Part shown: piece by piece, positions 27,150-36,014 of the stretch
How the letters are laid out: the number at the start of each line of letters is the position of its first letter
How positions within the stretch are numbered: the stretch's first letter is position 1
From: Ignavibacteria bacterium
GTDB lineage: Bacteria > Bacteroidota > Ignavibacteria > Tepidaquicellales > Tepidaquicellaceae
Length of the DNA: 64,000 nucleotides
Direction: 5' to 3'
Assembly (NCBI GenBank): GCA_016719565.1
Contig: JADJYU010000010.1
Span: 302,197-366,196, forward strand
The notes under the pieces: generated by a model
What the model was told of the DNA's origin: nothing
Database searches by the model: none
The model's input: only the letters and a program-made list of their open reading frames with translations
Translations under genes and position numbers: made by a program

Positions 27150-28703
27150 TTATTTATTTAATATTTCTCTTCTTTGTTTTGAAATTGGAATATCAATTGA
27201 TTCACGGTACTTTGCAACTGTCCTTCTCGCAATATTAATTCCTGACTTTGACAGCTCTGCCGAAATTTCCATATCCGTCAGAGGATTTTCTTTGTTCTCG
27301 TTCCCAATAATATCCCTGATCTTGTTTCTTACTTCGATAGTAGAAACATCACTGCCGTCATCCGCTGCAATTGAATTTGAAAAAAACGACCTTAGTTCAT
27401 AAATTCCGAAATCAGTCTGTAAATATTTGCCCTTAACAGCGCGGCTTATAGTAGATGTATCCATCCTGATATCTTCAGCAATATCTTTTTCAAACACCGG
27501 CTTGATATTCTCTCCGTTATTGTCAAAAAATTCCGTCTGCCTTTTAATTATGGCTTCAGTGATCTTGATCATCGTCTCCCTGCGGGAATTGATCGCATCT
27601 ATAAACCACTTAGCCTTATTGAAATTATTAAGAAGGTATTCTTTTGTATTTTTATCGAGGGTCTTTTTCTGGTTCTTATACATTTCACTGTAAGTCTTGT
27701 TTATACTCAGCGATGGAATGTATTTCTCATTCATATACACTTCATACTTTCCGTTAATCTTTTTTACAATTAAGTCCGGAACTATGTAACCGTTATTATC
27801 ATCATTGTCCTGAGAATAAGGCTTAGGGCTCAGCTTATGTATAATATCAAATATCTCCTTCACTTCATCCAGCTCTATCCCAAGCTCAGAGGCAAGTTTT
27901 TCAAATCTCTTATGCTTCAGATCCTCAAAATAGCTTTCAAGTGTTTTAACCGTAAGCTCCCTGATTCTTTTATCAATTGATGATCTCTTTACCTGGAGCA
28001 GCAGGCATTCAGACAGATTCCTGGCTGCGATACCGGGAGGATCAAGTATATTCTGAATATACTCAAGAACCTTTGTCAGATCTTCCTCACAAAATTCTTC
28101 CGCCTCAAATTCCGTCCCGGCTTTTTTAGAATTAATATCTTCAAGCACAGTCTCGATCGGCTCACGGAAATAGCCGTCATTATCAAGCGACCAGATTATT
28201 TCCTCACCTGTAAAAATTTCTTTCTGCGGGATATCGCACATGTGAAGCTGTACAATAAGGTTATCATACATCGACTGTTCTTCTTCTTTTATATTATTCG
28301 TATCATACTCAGTCGTCTCACTTCCCGATTTGTAATTGGTCTGACTCTCGGATTCATTTTCAAAATATTCATCCCAGTTATATTCATCTTCTGTCTTTGT
28401 ATCCGGTTCAGGTATATCTTCAGGTGTGATCTCAGATTCAATGTTTTCTTCGCCCAGCTTGTCCTGCGTTGTATCTGTATTTGCGTCTGCATCAGCTGTT
28501 GCATCAGTCTCGGCATCAATCTCCGCATCAGTATTTACATCAGTATCCGGTTCGACGCCTTCTTCAAGCATCGGATTCATCTCCAGTTCTCTCTTTATCA
28601 GATTATCCAGCGCAAGCGTAGGTATAGCAAGGATGTTCTGATTCAGAACTATCTTTGGTAATATTTTCTGCGATTGTTTTTGAGATATATTTTGTCTTAG
28701 CAT
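27150..28703 (-). CDS. rpoN: RNA polymerase sigma-54 factor
   Basis: A 517-residue RpoN. The N-terminal Gln-rich region I (MLRQNISQKQSQKILPKIVLNQNIL) is followed by a long acidic Asp/Glu/Thr region II (about 45-140), the core-binding domain, and the DNA-binding domain. The RpoN box ARRTVAKYRE is at 492-501. It directs transcription from -24/-12 promoters with AAA+ activators. The first 7 bases overlap the 3' end of the DUF3109 gene upstream. The acidic linker contains simple Asp/Ala/Thr repeats encoded by near-repeated codons. Confidence 0.94.
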   Translation of the reverse strand: MLRQNISQKQSQKILPKIVLNQNILAIPTLALDNLIKRELEMNPMLEEGVEPDTDVNTDAEIDAETDATADADANTDTTQDKLGEENIESEITPEDIPEPDTKTEDEYNWDEYFENESESQTNYKSGSETTEYDTNNIKEEEQSMYDNLIVQLHMCDIPQKEIFTGEEIIWSLDNDGYFREPIETVLEDINSKKAGTEFEAEEFCEEDLTKVLEYIQNILDPPGIAARNLSECLLLQVKRSSIDKRIRELTVKTLESYFEDLKHKRFEKLASELGIELDEVKEIFDIIHKLSPKPYSQDNDDNNGYIVPDLIVKKINGKYEVYMNEKYIPSLSINKTYSEMYKNQKKTLDKNTKEYLLNNFNKAKWFIDAINSRRETMIKITEAIIKRQTEFFDNNGENIKPVFEKDIAEDIRMDTSTISRAVKGKYLQTDFGIYELRSFFSNSIAADDGSDVSTIEVRNKIRDIIGNENKENPLTDMEISAELSKSGINIARRTVAKYRESIDIPISKQRREILNK

Positions 28704-29251
28704 TTTTTTCCGCCAAATTTTTCTTTAAGTCCTTTATAAAATTCTTTACCGTATTCACGTGTAAGAGCGCTCTTCAGAAAGTCCGCCATTTTTATTTTTT
28801 TTTCCTTTCCTTCATCCAGTGCATCCCGGCATTCATAGATCTCTTCATACCTTATTATATTTCTTTTCTTTCCGCTGATCCTGATTGGAAATAAATGACA
28901 CGAGATCGGTTTCTGAAAGCTGATCTCATTATTATAAAAAGCTCTTTCGAATGAACACTTCGCAATCCCCTCTTCCCTGAATGCAAACACACAATCTTCA
29001 TCATTCAGACTTTTAAGCTCAAGGTCTTTTCCATAGCCGTCTGTAAAACCAATTGTGCTGATAATGTTTCTCTTATCCTCACAAAGATATTTCATAACGG
29101 ATTTGAGCGTTGAATTAATAGTCTTTACTTCTTCTTCAAGCAGCGGCGCACCTCCCGCTCCCTTAAGTGTGCAGCATGCGCCTTTGCATTTGGATATGTT
29201 ACAGGCAAAATCTGTAGTGAATATCCTGTCGTCAATTATAAACTTTTCCAA
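28697..29251 (-). CDS. DUF3109 family Cys-rich protein
   Basis: A 184-residue protein. The N-terminus carries a Cys cluster, CNISKCKGACCTLKGAGGAPL, and further Cys occur in DEDCVF, IAKCSFERAF, ISCHLFPIRI and YECRDAL. This matches DUF3109 proteins, common in Bacteroidota and thought to bind a metal or Fe-S centre through their Cys residues; the function is unknown. It lies between dprA (6-nt gap) and rpoN (7-nt overlap) in one minus-strand operon. Confidence 0.82.
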   Translation of the reverse strand: MEKFIIDDRIFTTDFACNISKCKGACCTLKGAGGAPLLEEEVKTINSTLKSVMKYLCEDKRNIISTIGFTDGYGKDLELKSLNDEDCVFAFREEGIAKCSFERAFYNNEISFQKPISCHLFPIRISGKKRNIIRYEEIYECRDALDEGKEKKIKMADFLKSALTREYGKEFYKGLKEKFGGKKC

Positions 29252-29257
29252 TAACTA

Positions 29258-30382
29258 TTACTCTTGTATTCTTATAAAATTTTTCCCCGGAAGCTGTCTT
29301 ATCAGTCCTTTGAATTCCAGGTTCAGTAAACTCACCAGGCAATCCGAAACAGGACATCCGCTTTCTTCATTTATCAGATCAATATTTTTCATCTCCGAAC
29401 CAATAATTTCATATAATACTTTTTCATTTCCTGAAAGGTCAGCCGGTATTTTGTTATCTTTAAAATCCTTTCCGGGATTCAGGTAATTCTTTAATTTATA
29501 TTCAAGCTCGACAAGAATATCATCAATTTTTGTAACAAGTTTTGCCTGCCCTTTTTTGATAAGCTCGTTAGTACCTTCGGATTGTCTTGAATTAATATAA
29601 CCCGGCACTGCAAAGACTTCCCTGTTCTGATCGTTTGCAAATTCCGCCGTCAGCAGCGAACCTCCCTTTAACCCGCTTTCTATAATAATACTGCCCAGAC
29701 TAATTCCGCTAATGATCCTGTTTCTCCTTGGAAAATTTACTTTCTCCGGCTTTGTCCCGGTGGAAAATTCCGAGATAAATGCGCCGTGATTTATTATCTC
29801 ATCATAAAGTTTTCTGTTTTCAGGCGGATAAATTATATCCACTCCGTTTCCGAGAACAGCATAAGTAAGATTCCCTTTCTTAATACATTCTTTGTGAACA
29901 ATAGAATCAATTCCTCTTGCAAAGCCGCTGATTACCGGAATCCCGAGTTCTGAAAGCTGGTGAGTAAATTTTTCACACGTATATTTTCCGTATTCTGTCG
30001 GATTACGCGTGCCAACTATGCTGAGAGAATATCTGTCAGTGAAATCTGTTTTTCCTTTTATAAAAAGTAATGCCGGTGCGTCATAGATCCTTTTAAGATT
30101 TTCAGGATATTCCTCATCCATCACTGAAACAATTCTTATCCCGTTTTTTAAAGCCGACTCGTATTCCTTTTCAAATTCACTTTCATGATAATGCCTGTTC
30201 GGTGTTTCCTTCAGCATCTCAGCGGAAATAATAGAATCTATTCCGTCGATCCTCTTAAGATCATTCCGGCTGCAGTTAAAAAAATCTTCCTCATCCGGAA
30301 CGGCTTTCAGTATCTTCTTTATCCTGTTATTCCCAAGCTTTTTTACCTTCGTCAGAAAATAAACATACTTTAATGATCTCAT
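29258..30382 (-). CDS. dprA: DNA-processing protein DprA
   Basis: A 374-residue DprA/Smf protein, which loads RecA onto incoming single-stranded DNA during natural transformation. The Rossmann-like core is complete: LSIVGTRNPTEYGKYTCEKF, VISGFARGIDSIVHKECI, TYAVLGNGVDIIYPPENRKLYDEI, FPRRNRIISGIS, IIESGLKGGSLLTAEFAND and REVFAVPGYINSRQSEGTNELI. A helix-hairpin-helix-like N-terminus and a winged-helix C-terminal segment flank it. It is the first gene of the minus-strand run to hslU. Confidence 0.93.
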   Translation of the reverse strand: MRSLKYVYFLTKVKKLGNNRIKKILKAVPDEEDFFNCSRNDLKRIDGIDSIISAEMLKETPNRHYHESEFEKEYESALKNGIRIVSVMDEEYPENLKRIYDAPALLFIKGKTDFTDRYSLSIVGTRNPTEYGKYTCEKFTHQLSELGIPVISGFARGIDSIVHKECIKKGNLTYAVLGNGVDIIYPPENRKLYDEIINHGAFISEFSTGTKPEKVNFPRRNRIISGISLGSIIIESGLKGGSLLTAEFANDQNREVFAVPGYINSRQSEGTNELIKKGQAKLVTKIDDILVELEYKLKNYLNPGKDFKDNKIPADLSGNEKVLYEIIGSEMKNIDLINEESGCPVSDCLVSLLNLEFKGLIRQLPGKNFIRIQE

Positions 30383-31045
30383 CCCCTCCTCATCTTTTTC
30401 CGCTATTAATCTACTTAATTCTGCGTATTAAAAATATACAAAATATTTATACTTGCTATATCATCGCAAATTGAAAATATAAATCTCATCGACTGAATAA
30501 GATATCGCTGACGTGTGCAGCAACACCACCGACGGCTATACTTCAGAAGTAGTGTGTCGTTGGTGGATGGAGCAACACCACCGACGGCGGGCGACGGAAT
30601 AAGATGTCGCTGGCGGGTGGAGCAATACCACCGACGGCGGGGAAATATTTATACTTGCTATATCAGGGAATATTAAAACTGAAGATGTCTTCGACTGAAT
30701 AAGATGTTGTTGGCGGATGAATCAACACTGGCGGATTATCTTTTTGATGAGAAAAAACTAATGAGACATTAGCATAAGATGATTAATTACTAACTATTAA
30801 CTGCTAACTATTAACTACTAACTACTAACTACTAACTATTAACTATTCACAGCAGTGTATTATATAATTATGTCTGTATCCGGAGTAAGAAATGCGTGTA
30901 ACACCGGGGAATGTGCGCGTATGATACAATAAGTAAAAATTCGTAAGCAGTAATTTGTATCTTATCATCAGTGAGTTTGAGTGAATTAAAATAAATTTAA
31001 ACAGGCGGACACCTCTGCCCGCCTGATAATTATTTCAGAACATTA
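30383..31045. repeat. Noncoding 663 bp with degenerate GACGGCGG and TAACTAN repeats
   Basis: No gene is seen. From about 30490 to 30735 a unit of ~60-75 bp with cores such as ACACCACCGACGGC and GAATAAGATGT recurs three or four times in degenerate form. At 30781-30848 a run of 7-mers TAACTAC/TAACTAT/TAACTGC is tandemly repeated. The promoter of dprA should lie near 30390-30470. Confidence 0.6.
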
Positions 31046-33511
31046 TTATGGTGTGATCTTTTGTACAAAATTGTTTGCATTGTTATCCGCTACTGACACA
31101 TCAGCCAGATCAACTACATTATCACCGTTTATATCCGTCGTCATATATCCTGATACAAAATTTGACGCATCGTTATCTATCGTTCCCAGGTCTGTCAGGT
31201 CAACCGTTCCGTCATTATTTATGTCACCGCTGTATACACAGTACTCTGAACCTTTCTGCACCATGTTATTTCCGAATGCCTGCGAAGATGAAGCTGTAAA
31301 GTCATAATTATTTATTGTGCCTTTATCAAGTATCAACTCACCGCCCGCCTTACTCCATGTCTCGATCGTATTTCTGTATTTAGCAACTATGTAATACTGA
31401 CCGGACTGTGCATTCGGGAATGTGAATAATCCGCTGAATGTAAGCGAGTCAATTGCTGCTGTTGCTGAATCTACTATTGCATAAGGCGCAGATGCATTTC
31501 TCAGATACACTTTCACATCATCGGAAAGAGAAAGATTATTTGTAACATTCGAATACATTCCTTCCATAAGTACGCTCATGTTAAGTTTTAGCTGAGAATT
31601 ATTTCCTGTATATCTCATTATCGCGCAGTTACCGCCGATAGCCCATGCTGTATCTCCCTGTGTTACAAATACTTTTCCGAGAGTTATATTATGTGTATTC
31701 TGGAAAGTCCAGCTGACTCCGCCGTTTGTAGTTCTGCAGATCGCAGTAGTGCTGTTACCGCATGCGTATCCTGTATTCGCGTCTTTGAAATGTATGCTTG
31801 TGAAATCAGCTGCGACCGGCATTGTGATAAGCGTCCAGTTAGCTCCGCCGTTCGTTGACTTTGCAACTCTGCTGACTCCCGAAGTCTGACATACATATAC
31901 AGTCGAATCATCCGGAGCTGAAACGCTTCTGATGCTTCCTGTAAGTCCTGTTGTTAACGGCGACCAGTTTACTCCGCCGTTTGTTGTTTTATATACAGGT
32001 CTGTTTGACTGATTCATTGTGGCATATCCTGTATTTGCATTTATCATCTGAGCTGAATAAATGTTCTCACTTGCTGCGCCTGTTGTATATTGTGTCCAGT
32101 TATCTCCGCCGTTTGTAGTTTTAAAAACATTACCGCCGGGAACAGTTGAAAAATTAACAAACACCCATCCTGTGTTCTCATCTATGAATTCGTTGTTATA
32201 AAGATTGTAATTTGTCAGATGTGGTTTGGTTTTCATTGTCCAGGTGACGCCGCCGTCAGTGGTTTTATAAACCTGACTGTTTGCTCCTGTTGCATAACCT
32301 GTATTTTCGTTGATCATTGTAAGATCGCTGAAATCTCCTGTGACGCCGATGTCATATGCTGTCCAGTTCGTTCCGCTGTTTGAAGAATATAGAACCTGTT
32401 TTGTAGTATTGTTAGTAGGTCTTCCGATCACCCAGTATTTGCTGGTACCCGGAACTGTAGTAATGCCGAATCTTAACTGTGTAGTGATCAGGAATGACTC
32501 TGAATTCCATGTCGCGCAGCCGTCAGTAGATTTACCGACTATGCCGTAATCTCCCGAAAGCGTATATGTCGAGCCAACATTGTCAAGAGAATACCAGATA
32601 AAAGTCTGCCCGGGACCTGTTACGCTGATCGGCAGCGCATCCCAGCTTGCTCCGAGATTACTTGTTCTGTAAAGAAATGAAGGATCACCGACTGCATAGA
32701 TCTCAGTTGCTGTTACAATTTTTATTTGAAAAAGTGACCAGTCAACCTGAGGAGTATTTACGGATTCCCAGTTTGCGCCTCCGTTGGTTGTTCTGCTTAC
32801 CTGACCGCCTGATCCGGCAGCAAATCCTGTACTCGAATTCAGAAAAGAAATATTGTTCGGAATAGAAAATAACTGAGAAGCGGTCTCAGTCCAGCTTGTT
32901 CCGCCGTTGGTTGTACTGATAGTTGTTCCGTTCGAATAAGAAGCTATTACATTATTAGCATCTGTTCCCCCGATTGACACTGCATAATTTGATGATGAGG
33001 TAAATGACAGCGTCCAGGTAACTCCGGCATCAGTAGTCTTTAATAATCTTGTAGTAAAAGCATTTTGGCTTCCCGCTGCTATGTATCCTGTATTTGCATC
33101 GGCAAACCAGACCGCCCAGCATCGCATATTTGTCGGAAGCAATCCTGCGCTTACAGTATCAAAACTTACACCGCCGTTAATTGTCCTTCCGATATATCCC
33201 TGGTCACCTGTTACAATACCGGTGTTCTGATCAAAGAACCACAGATCGTAATTTTGTGTAGTAGCTAAAGTAACCGCAGCTTCTCCCGCAAAATGATGGA
33301 AGTACCAGTTAACGCCTGAATTAGAAGTCTTCATGAATGTTCCGTTAGCGCCCACTGCAACCCAGGTATTCTGATCGATCATTTTGATCTTCCTTAAAAG
33401 ATTCCCCTGCGGACTCGGGTGCATCCACTTCCAGTCCTGTTTGTCCTGTGAAAGCAATGTTCCTGATATAGTCAGGACCATAATAAAAAGTAAAATAATT
33501 CTGTTCAGCAT
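31046..33511 (-). CDS. Secreted YCF48-like propeller protein with dockerin-like C-terminus
   Basis: An 821-residue protein. A signal peptide (IILLFIMVLTISGTLLSQ) leads into some twelve blades with TTNGGxNW/TSNSGVNW and (D/E)NTGY signatures, the YCF48/BNR-like fold. Residues ~655-740 form a further beta module. The C-terminus is not a T9SS NPFNP tail. It is two EF-hand-like loops, GDINNDGTVDLTDLGTIDN and TDINGDNVVDLADVSVADN, as in type I dockerins, each with the Dx(N)xDG calcium pattern. This tail is recurrent in Ignavibacteria secreted proteins. Its anchoring partner is not in the window. Confidence 0.82.
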   Translation of the reverse strand: MLNRIILLFIMVLTISGTLLSQDKQDWKWMHPSPQGNLLRKIKMIDQNTWVAVGANGTFMKTSNSGVNWYFHHFAGEAAVTLATTQNYDLWFFDQNTGIVTGDQGYIGRTINGGVSFDTVSAGLLPTNMRCWAVWFADANTGYIAAGSQNAFTTRLLKTTDAGVTWTLSFTSSSNYAVSIGGTDANNVIASYSNGTTISTTNGGTSWTETASQLFSIPNNISFLNSSTGFAAGSGGQVSRTTNGGANWESVNTPQVDWSLFQIKIVTATEIYAVGDPSFLYRTSNLGASWDALPISVTGPGQTFIWYSLDNVGSTYTLSGDYGIVGKSTDGCATWNSESFLITTQLRFGITTVPGTSKYWVIGRPTNNTTKQVLYSSNSGTNWTAYDIGVTGDFSDLTMINENTGYATGANSQVYKTTDGGVTWTMKTKPHLTNYNLYNNEFIDENTGWVFVNFSTVPGGNVFKTTNGGDNWTQYTTGAASENIYSAQMINANTGYATMNQSNRPVYKTTNGGVNWSPLTTGLTGSIRSVSAPDDSTVYVCQTSGVSRVAKSTNGGANWTLITMPVAADFTSIHFKDANTGYACGNSTTAICRTTNGGVSWTFQNTHNITLGKVFVTQGDTAWAIGGNCAIMRYTGNNSQLKLNMSVLMEGMYSNVTNNLSLSDDVKVYLRNASAPYAIVDSATAAIDSLTFSGLFTFPNAQSGQYYIVAKYRNTIETWSKAGGELILDKGTINNYDFTASSSQAFGNNMVQKGSEYCVYSGDINNDGTVDLTDLGTIDNDASNFVSGYMTTDINGDNVVDLADVSVADNNANNFVQKITP

Positions 33512-34179
33512 TTTATTAATTTTTTAGTTATTGAATAATGTGATTCAACATACTAAAAAGACATTGTTTGTTCAAAGAAACCAAACAAATAAAATACCCT
33601 GCTTATAAGTATATTTGACTTAAAATTATTTTATTTTTGAATGTTTTGGTATAATTAAATACCCAGACGGCAAAATTTTCTAAATTATCATTTTAACGCT
33701 CGTAGCCGCAACCTTCAGGTTGCGGAAAATATTTTTGTTTCCGCTGAGTCACTACCACAACTTCACTTTAATTTTTTAATATATCTATCGGGAGGACTCC
33801 GCGGGTGAAATCACGGTAATCTTGCAATCCTTTAATCATGGTTCAAGACATCCGCATTTTTCTGATCCTCTTCAACCTATTAAGACACAGGATAACATGC
33901 TCGTGTCCGCAACCTTTATGTTGCGGAAAATATTTTTTTCATTTTAAAATTCGAAGTTTTAATACAATTAAATACCCAAAGCTTTTAGAAATTTGATTTA
34001 TGTAATGGTAATTATGGGGTATTGAGTTGGCTAAGAGGTGAATTTAAGTGGCTTTTGTTCTTAGATGGATTTGGTGTTATGTTACATAACTTACTTTTTG
34101 TAAATGGAATTTAAAATCCGTGCTGTCCTTTAATAAAATTTCTTTTATAATACTACTGTATTGGACAAATCAATTTAAA
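33512..34179. repeat. Noncoding 668 bp with REP-like palindromes
   Basis: No gene is seen. REP-like palindromes with arms GCCGCAACCT and AGGTTGCGG lie at about 33703-33726 and, in a variant with GTCCGCAACC/GTTGCGG, at about 33905-33927. Both are followed by AAAATATTTTT. The phrase AATTAAATACCCA recurs at about 33654 and 33965. These look like dispersed intergenic repeats, not regulatory elements of the neighbouring genes. Confidence 0.6.
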
Positions 34180-35277
34180 TTAATTTAATATTTCAAATCT
34201 TTTTCTAAGATTATTCAACTCTGAAAATTTTAATTTACCTTTGCGTTGTAATCTTCCGACTATAACTGCCGGATTTATTTTGTTCTCTTTGGAAAAGTCA
34301 ATGATCCTTTTAGACGATATTCCGCCGGATTTTAAAAATTCTTGTTCCTGAGATAGATTAAATGTTTTATCAATGGCAAATTCATCAGCCTCTTTCTCTT
34401 TTGCAATATCTTTTCCCCTGTATTTAACATCTTCAAGAAAGAAATCCTTTTTACCATGAAGCAATATGTGCCCGATCTCATGAAAAAATGTAAACCAGAA
34501 AATATCATTCCATTTATATCTGCAGGAAAGCTGAATAACCGGATTATCATTTATCCATCTGACTGCACCGCTGATTGGAGCTTTGCTCAGAGACTGGGTT
34601 AAAATTAATTTCACACCGCATTTTAGACAAATATCATATAATTTCTGATAAAAATTATCCGGCTCTTTATACATTAATTCCTGCATTTCGCCTAAACATT
34701 GCTTTAATGTTCGGTCATCAAATCCCGGAGCGGTGATAATTTTCGCATCAAGCTCTCCTTTACGCAGCCAGGCAGATATCGCTTCAGGCTCTCCTGAATT
34801 TTTAAGTGATATTCTGAACTTTACTTTTAGATTTTGTTCCAGATAAATATTCTTCCATGATTCTGCGCTGACCATTCCAAAGAATCCTAAAAGACTTTCT
34901 GTGGCTTTTTCTTTAGACCTCCATTCAGTGATCCATTTATACTCATACATTTGTTTCAGTGGAAATTTTAAAGCCCAGTTTATACTATCCTGTAGATTTT
35001 CTCTGGACCTTTTCCTTGCTCCAGATTCATCAAAGTTTGCCTGTCTGTTAAGCCAAAACTTAGCAGGAAAGTTCAAAACATTTTCAAACTGTACAGCCAT
35101 ATCCGGAGTTATAGAACTCCTGCCGTTAATTATCTCACTTATGGTTTTTTCAGGTTTGTTTGACCGCAAGGCAAATTCTTTTGGTCCAATTTCGAGTTCC
35201 GCCAGTTTTTCAGATAAAGTTTCCCCGGGGTGCGAAACTGAATCAGGTTCATATAATATTGATCTTTCTTTACTCAT
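34180..35277 (-). CDS. higA: HigA-type antitoxin: XRE domain fused to ImmA/IrrE metallopeptidase
   Basis: A 365-residue protein. Residues ~15-95 are an HTH_XRE domain of the HigA kind (HPGETLSEKLAELEIGPKEFALR, KTISEIINGRSSITPDMAVQFENVL). The C-terminal half is an ImmA/IrrE zinc peptidase-like domain with the HExxH motif FFHEIGHILLH (His266, Glu267, His270) and a later Glu in EKEADEFAIDK. Long HigA proteins of this fused type are frequent. It lies 4 nt downstream of the HigB-type toxin gene. It should neutralise the toxin and repress the operon; whether the peptidase is active in regulation is not known. Confidence 0.85.
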   Translation of the reverse strand: MSKERSILYEPDSVSHPGETLSEKLAELEIGPKEFALRSNKPEKTISEIINGRSSITPDMAVQFENVLNFPAKFWLNRQANFDESGARKRSRENLQDSINWALKFPLKQMYEYKWITEWRSKEKATESLLGFFGMVSAESWKNIYLEQNLKVKFRISLKNSGEPEAISAWLRKGELDAKIITAPGFDDRTLKQCLGEMQELMYKEPDNFYQKLYDICLKCGVKLILTQSLSKAPISGAVRWINDNPVIQLSCRYKWNDIFWFTFFHEIGHILLHGKKDFFLEDVKYRGKDIAKEKEADEFAIDKTFNLSQEQEFLKSGGISSKRIIDFSKENKINPAVIVGRLQRKGKLKFSELNNLRKRFEILN

Positions 35278-35281
35278 ATAT

Positions 35282-35614
35282 TTAATGATAATCTATAATT
35301 TCTAATACTATAATTTCTTTTATCTCACTCCACTTGTATTTCCCATCCTTATCTATTGGTATTGGTTCAACAGTTGGTGCAAATATCAGACGTTTAGGAT
35401 GTTCTAAATCACAAGCCCATTGTCCTTTCCTGTCCCCAACCAGTTCATGATACCGCCCCGGAAGATAACGTGTATCCTCAAGTGTTTCTGCCGCTCTCAG
35501 ATCATCAAGCCGGTTTTTGATTTTCTTAGCCATAATATTACCATAAATTTTGATTAGTGTTTTATAGCTATTTACCGACTTTGTTAATTTTTTACCCTTC
35601 AGGTGTATCATCAA
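35282..35614 (-). CDS. higB: HigB/RelE-family toxin
   Basis: A 110-residue RelE-superfamily mRNA interferase. Motifs are AKKIKNRLDDLRAAETLEDT, RYHELVGDRKGQWACDL, HPKRLIFAPTVEPIP and the end EIIVLEIIDYH, which match HigB toxins of the host-inhibition-of-growth type. The toxin-first, antitoxin-second order with a 4-nt spacer is the usual higBA layout. The extra N-terminal residues (MMIHLKGKKLTKSVNS) agree with the family, so the first ATG is plausible. Confidence 0.85.
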   Translation of the reverse strand: MMIHLKGKKLTKSVNSYKTLIKIYGNIMAKKIKNRLDDLRAAETLEDTRYLPGRYHELVGDRKGQWACDLEHPKRLIFAPTVEPIPIDKDGKYKWSEIKEIIVLEIIDYH

Positions 35615-36014
35615 TACAAATTTACTTAACAGTTAGTGTAAATCAAATATAATTTATTTTCCATCTATTTAAATCTAAATATCATTCAGACTAAAGCAGA
35701 GGTTTCCCCTTCACTGCAAAGGAGGAGGTTTGAAGGAGTTGATGCGTATGCTAATGCCTGCATCTGTATTCAATATATTGAAATAAAATTTCGTAGCCGC
35801 AACCTTCAGGTTGCGGAAAATAATTTATAATTTTTTTCCCCAATAAACAGTTTATTTAAAAGCATTTCTATTGCAATATCATAAATTTAACATTCCATTT
35901 TTCCCGCAGGCTGAAGCCTGCGGCTACGATACTTATTTTTTTTATGTGAATCCTAATAAAAAGATCCGGACAACTCTCGCCGTCCGGATCTTTTTATATC
36001 CTACAATACCACAC
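35615..36014. repeat. Noncoding 400 bp upstream of higBA, with two REP-like palindromes
   Basis: A REP-like palindrome (GCCGCAACCT/AGGTTGCGG) lies at about 35794-35817 and a second one of different arms (GCAGGCTGAAGCCTGCGGCT) at about 35907-35926. A third small inverted repeat, TCCGGAC...CGTCCGGATC, at about 35966-35992 stands just before the 3' end of the next gene and, with the following TTTTT, could be its terminator on the plus strand side. The higBA promoter should lie near 35620-35700. Confidence 0.55.

Noticed and set aside
28242..28661. Plus-strand frames rich in Ile/Phe/Arg opposite rpoN.
   Set aside because: They are antisense to the acidic, repetitive region II of RpoN, which makes long spurious frames likely.
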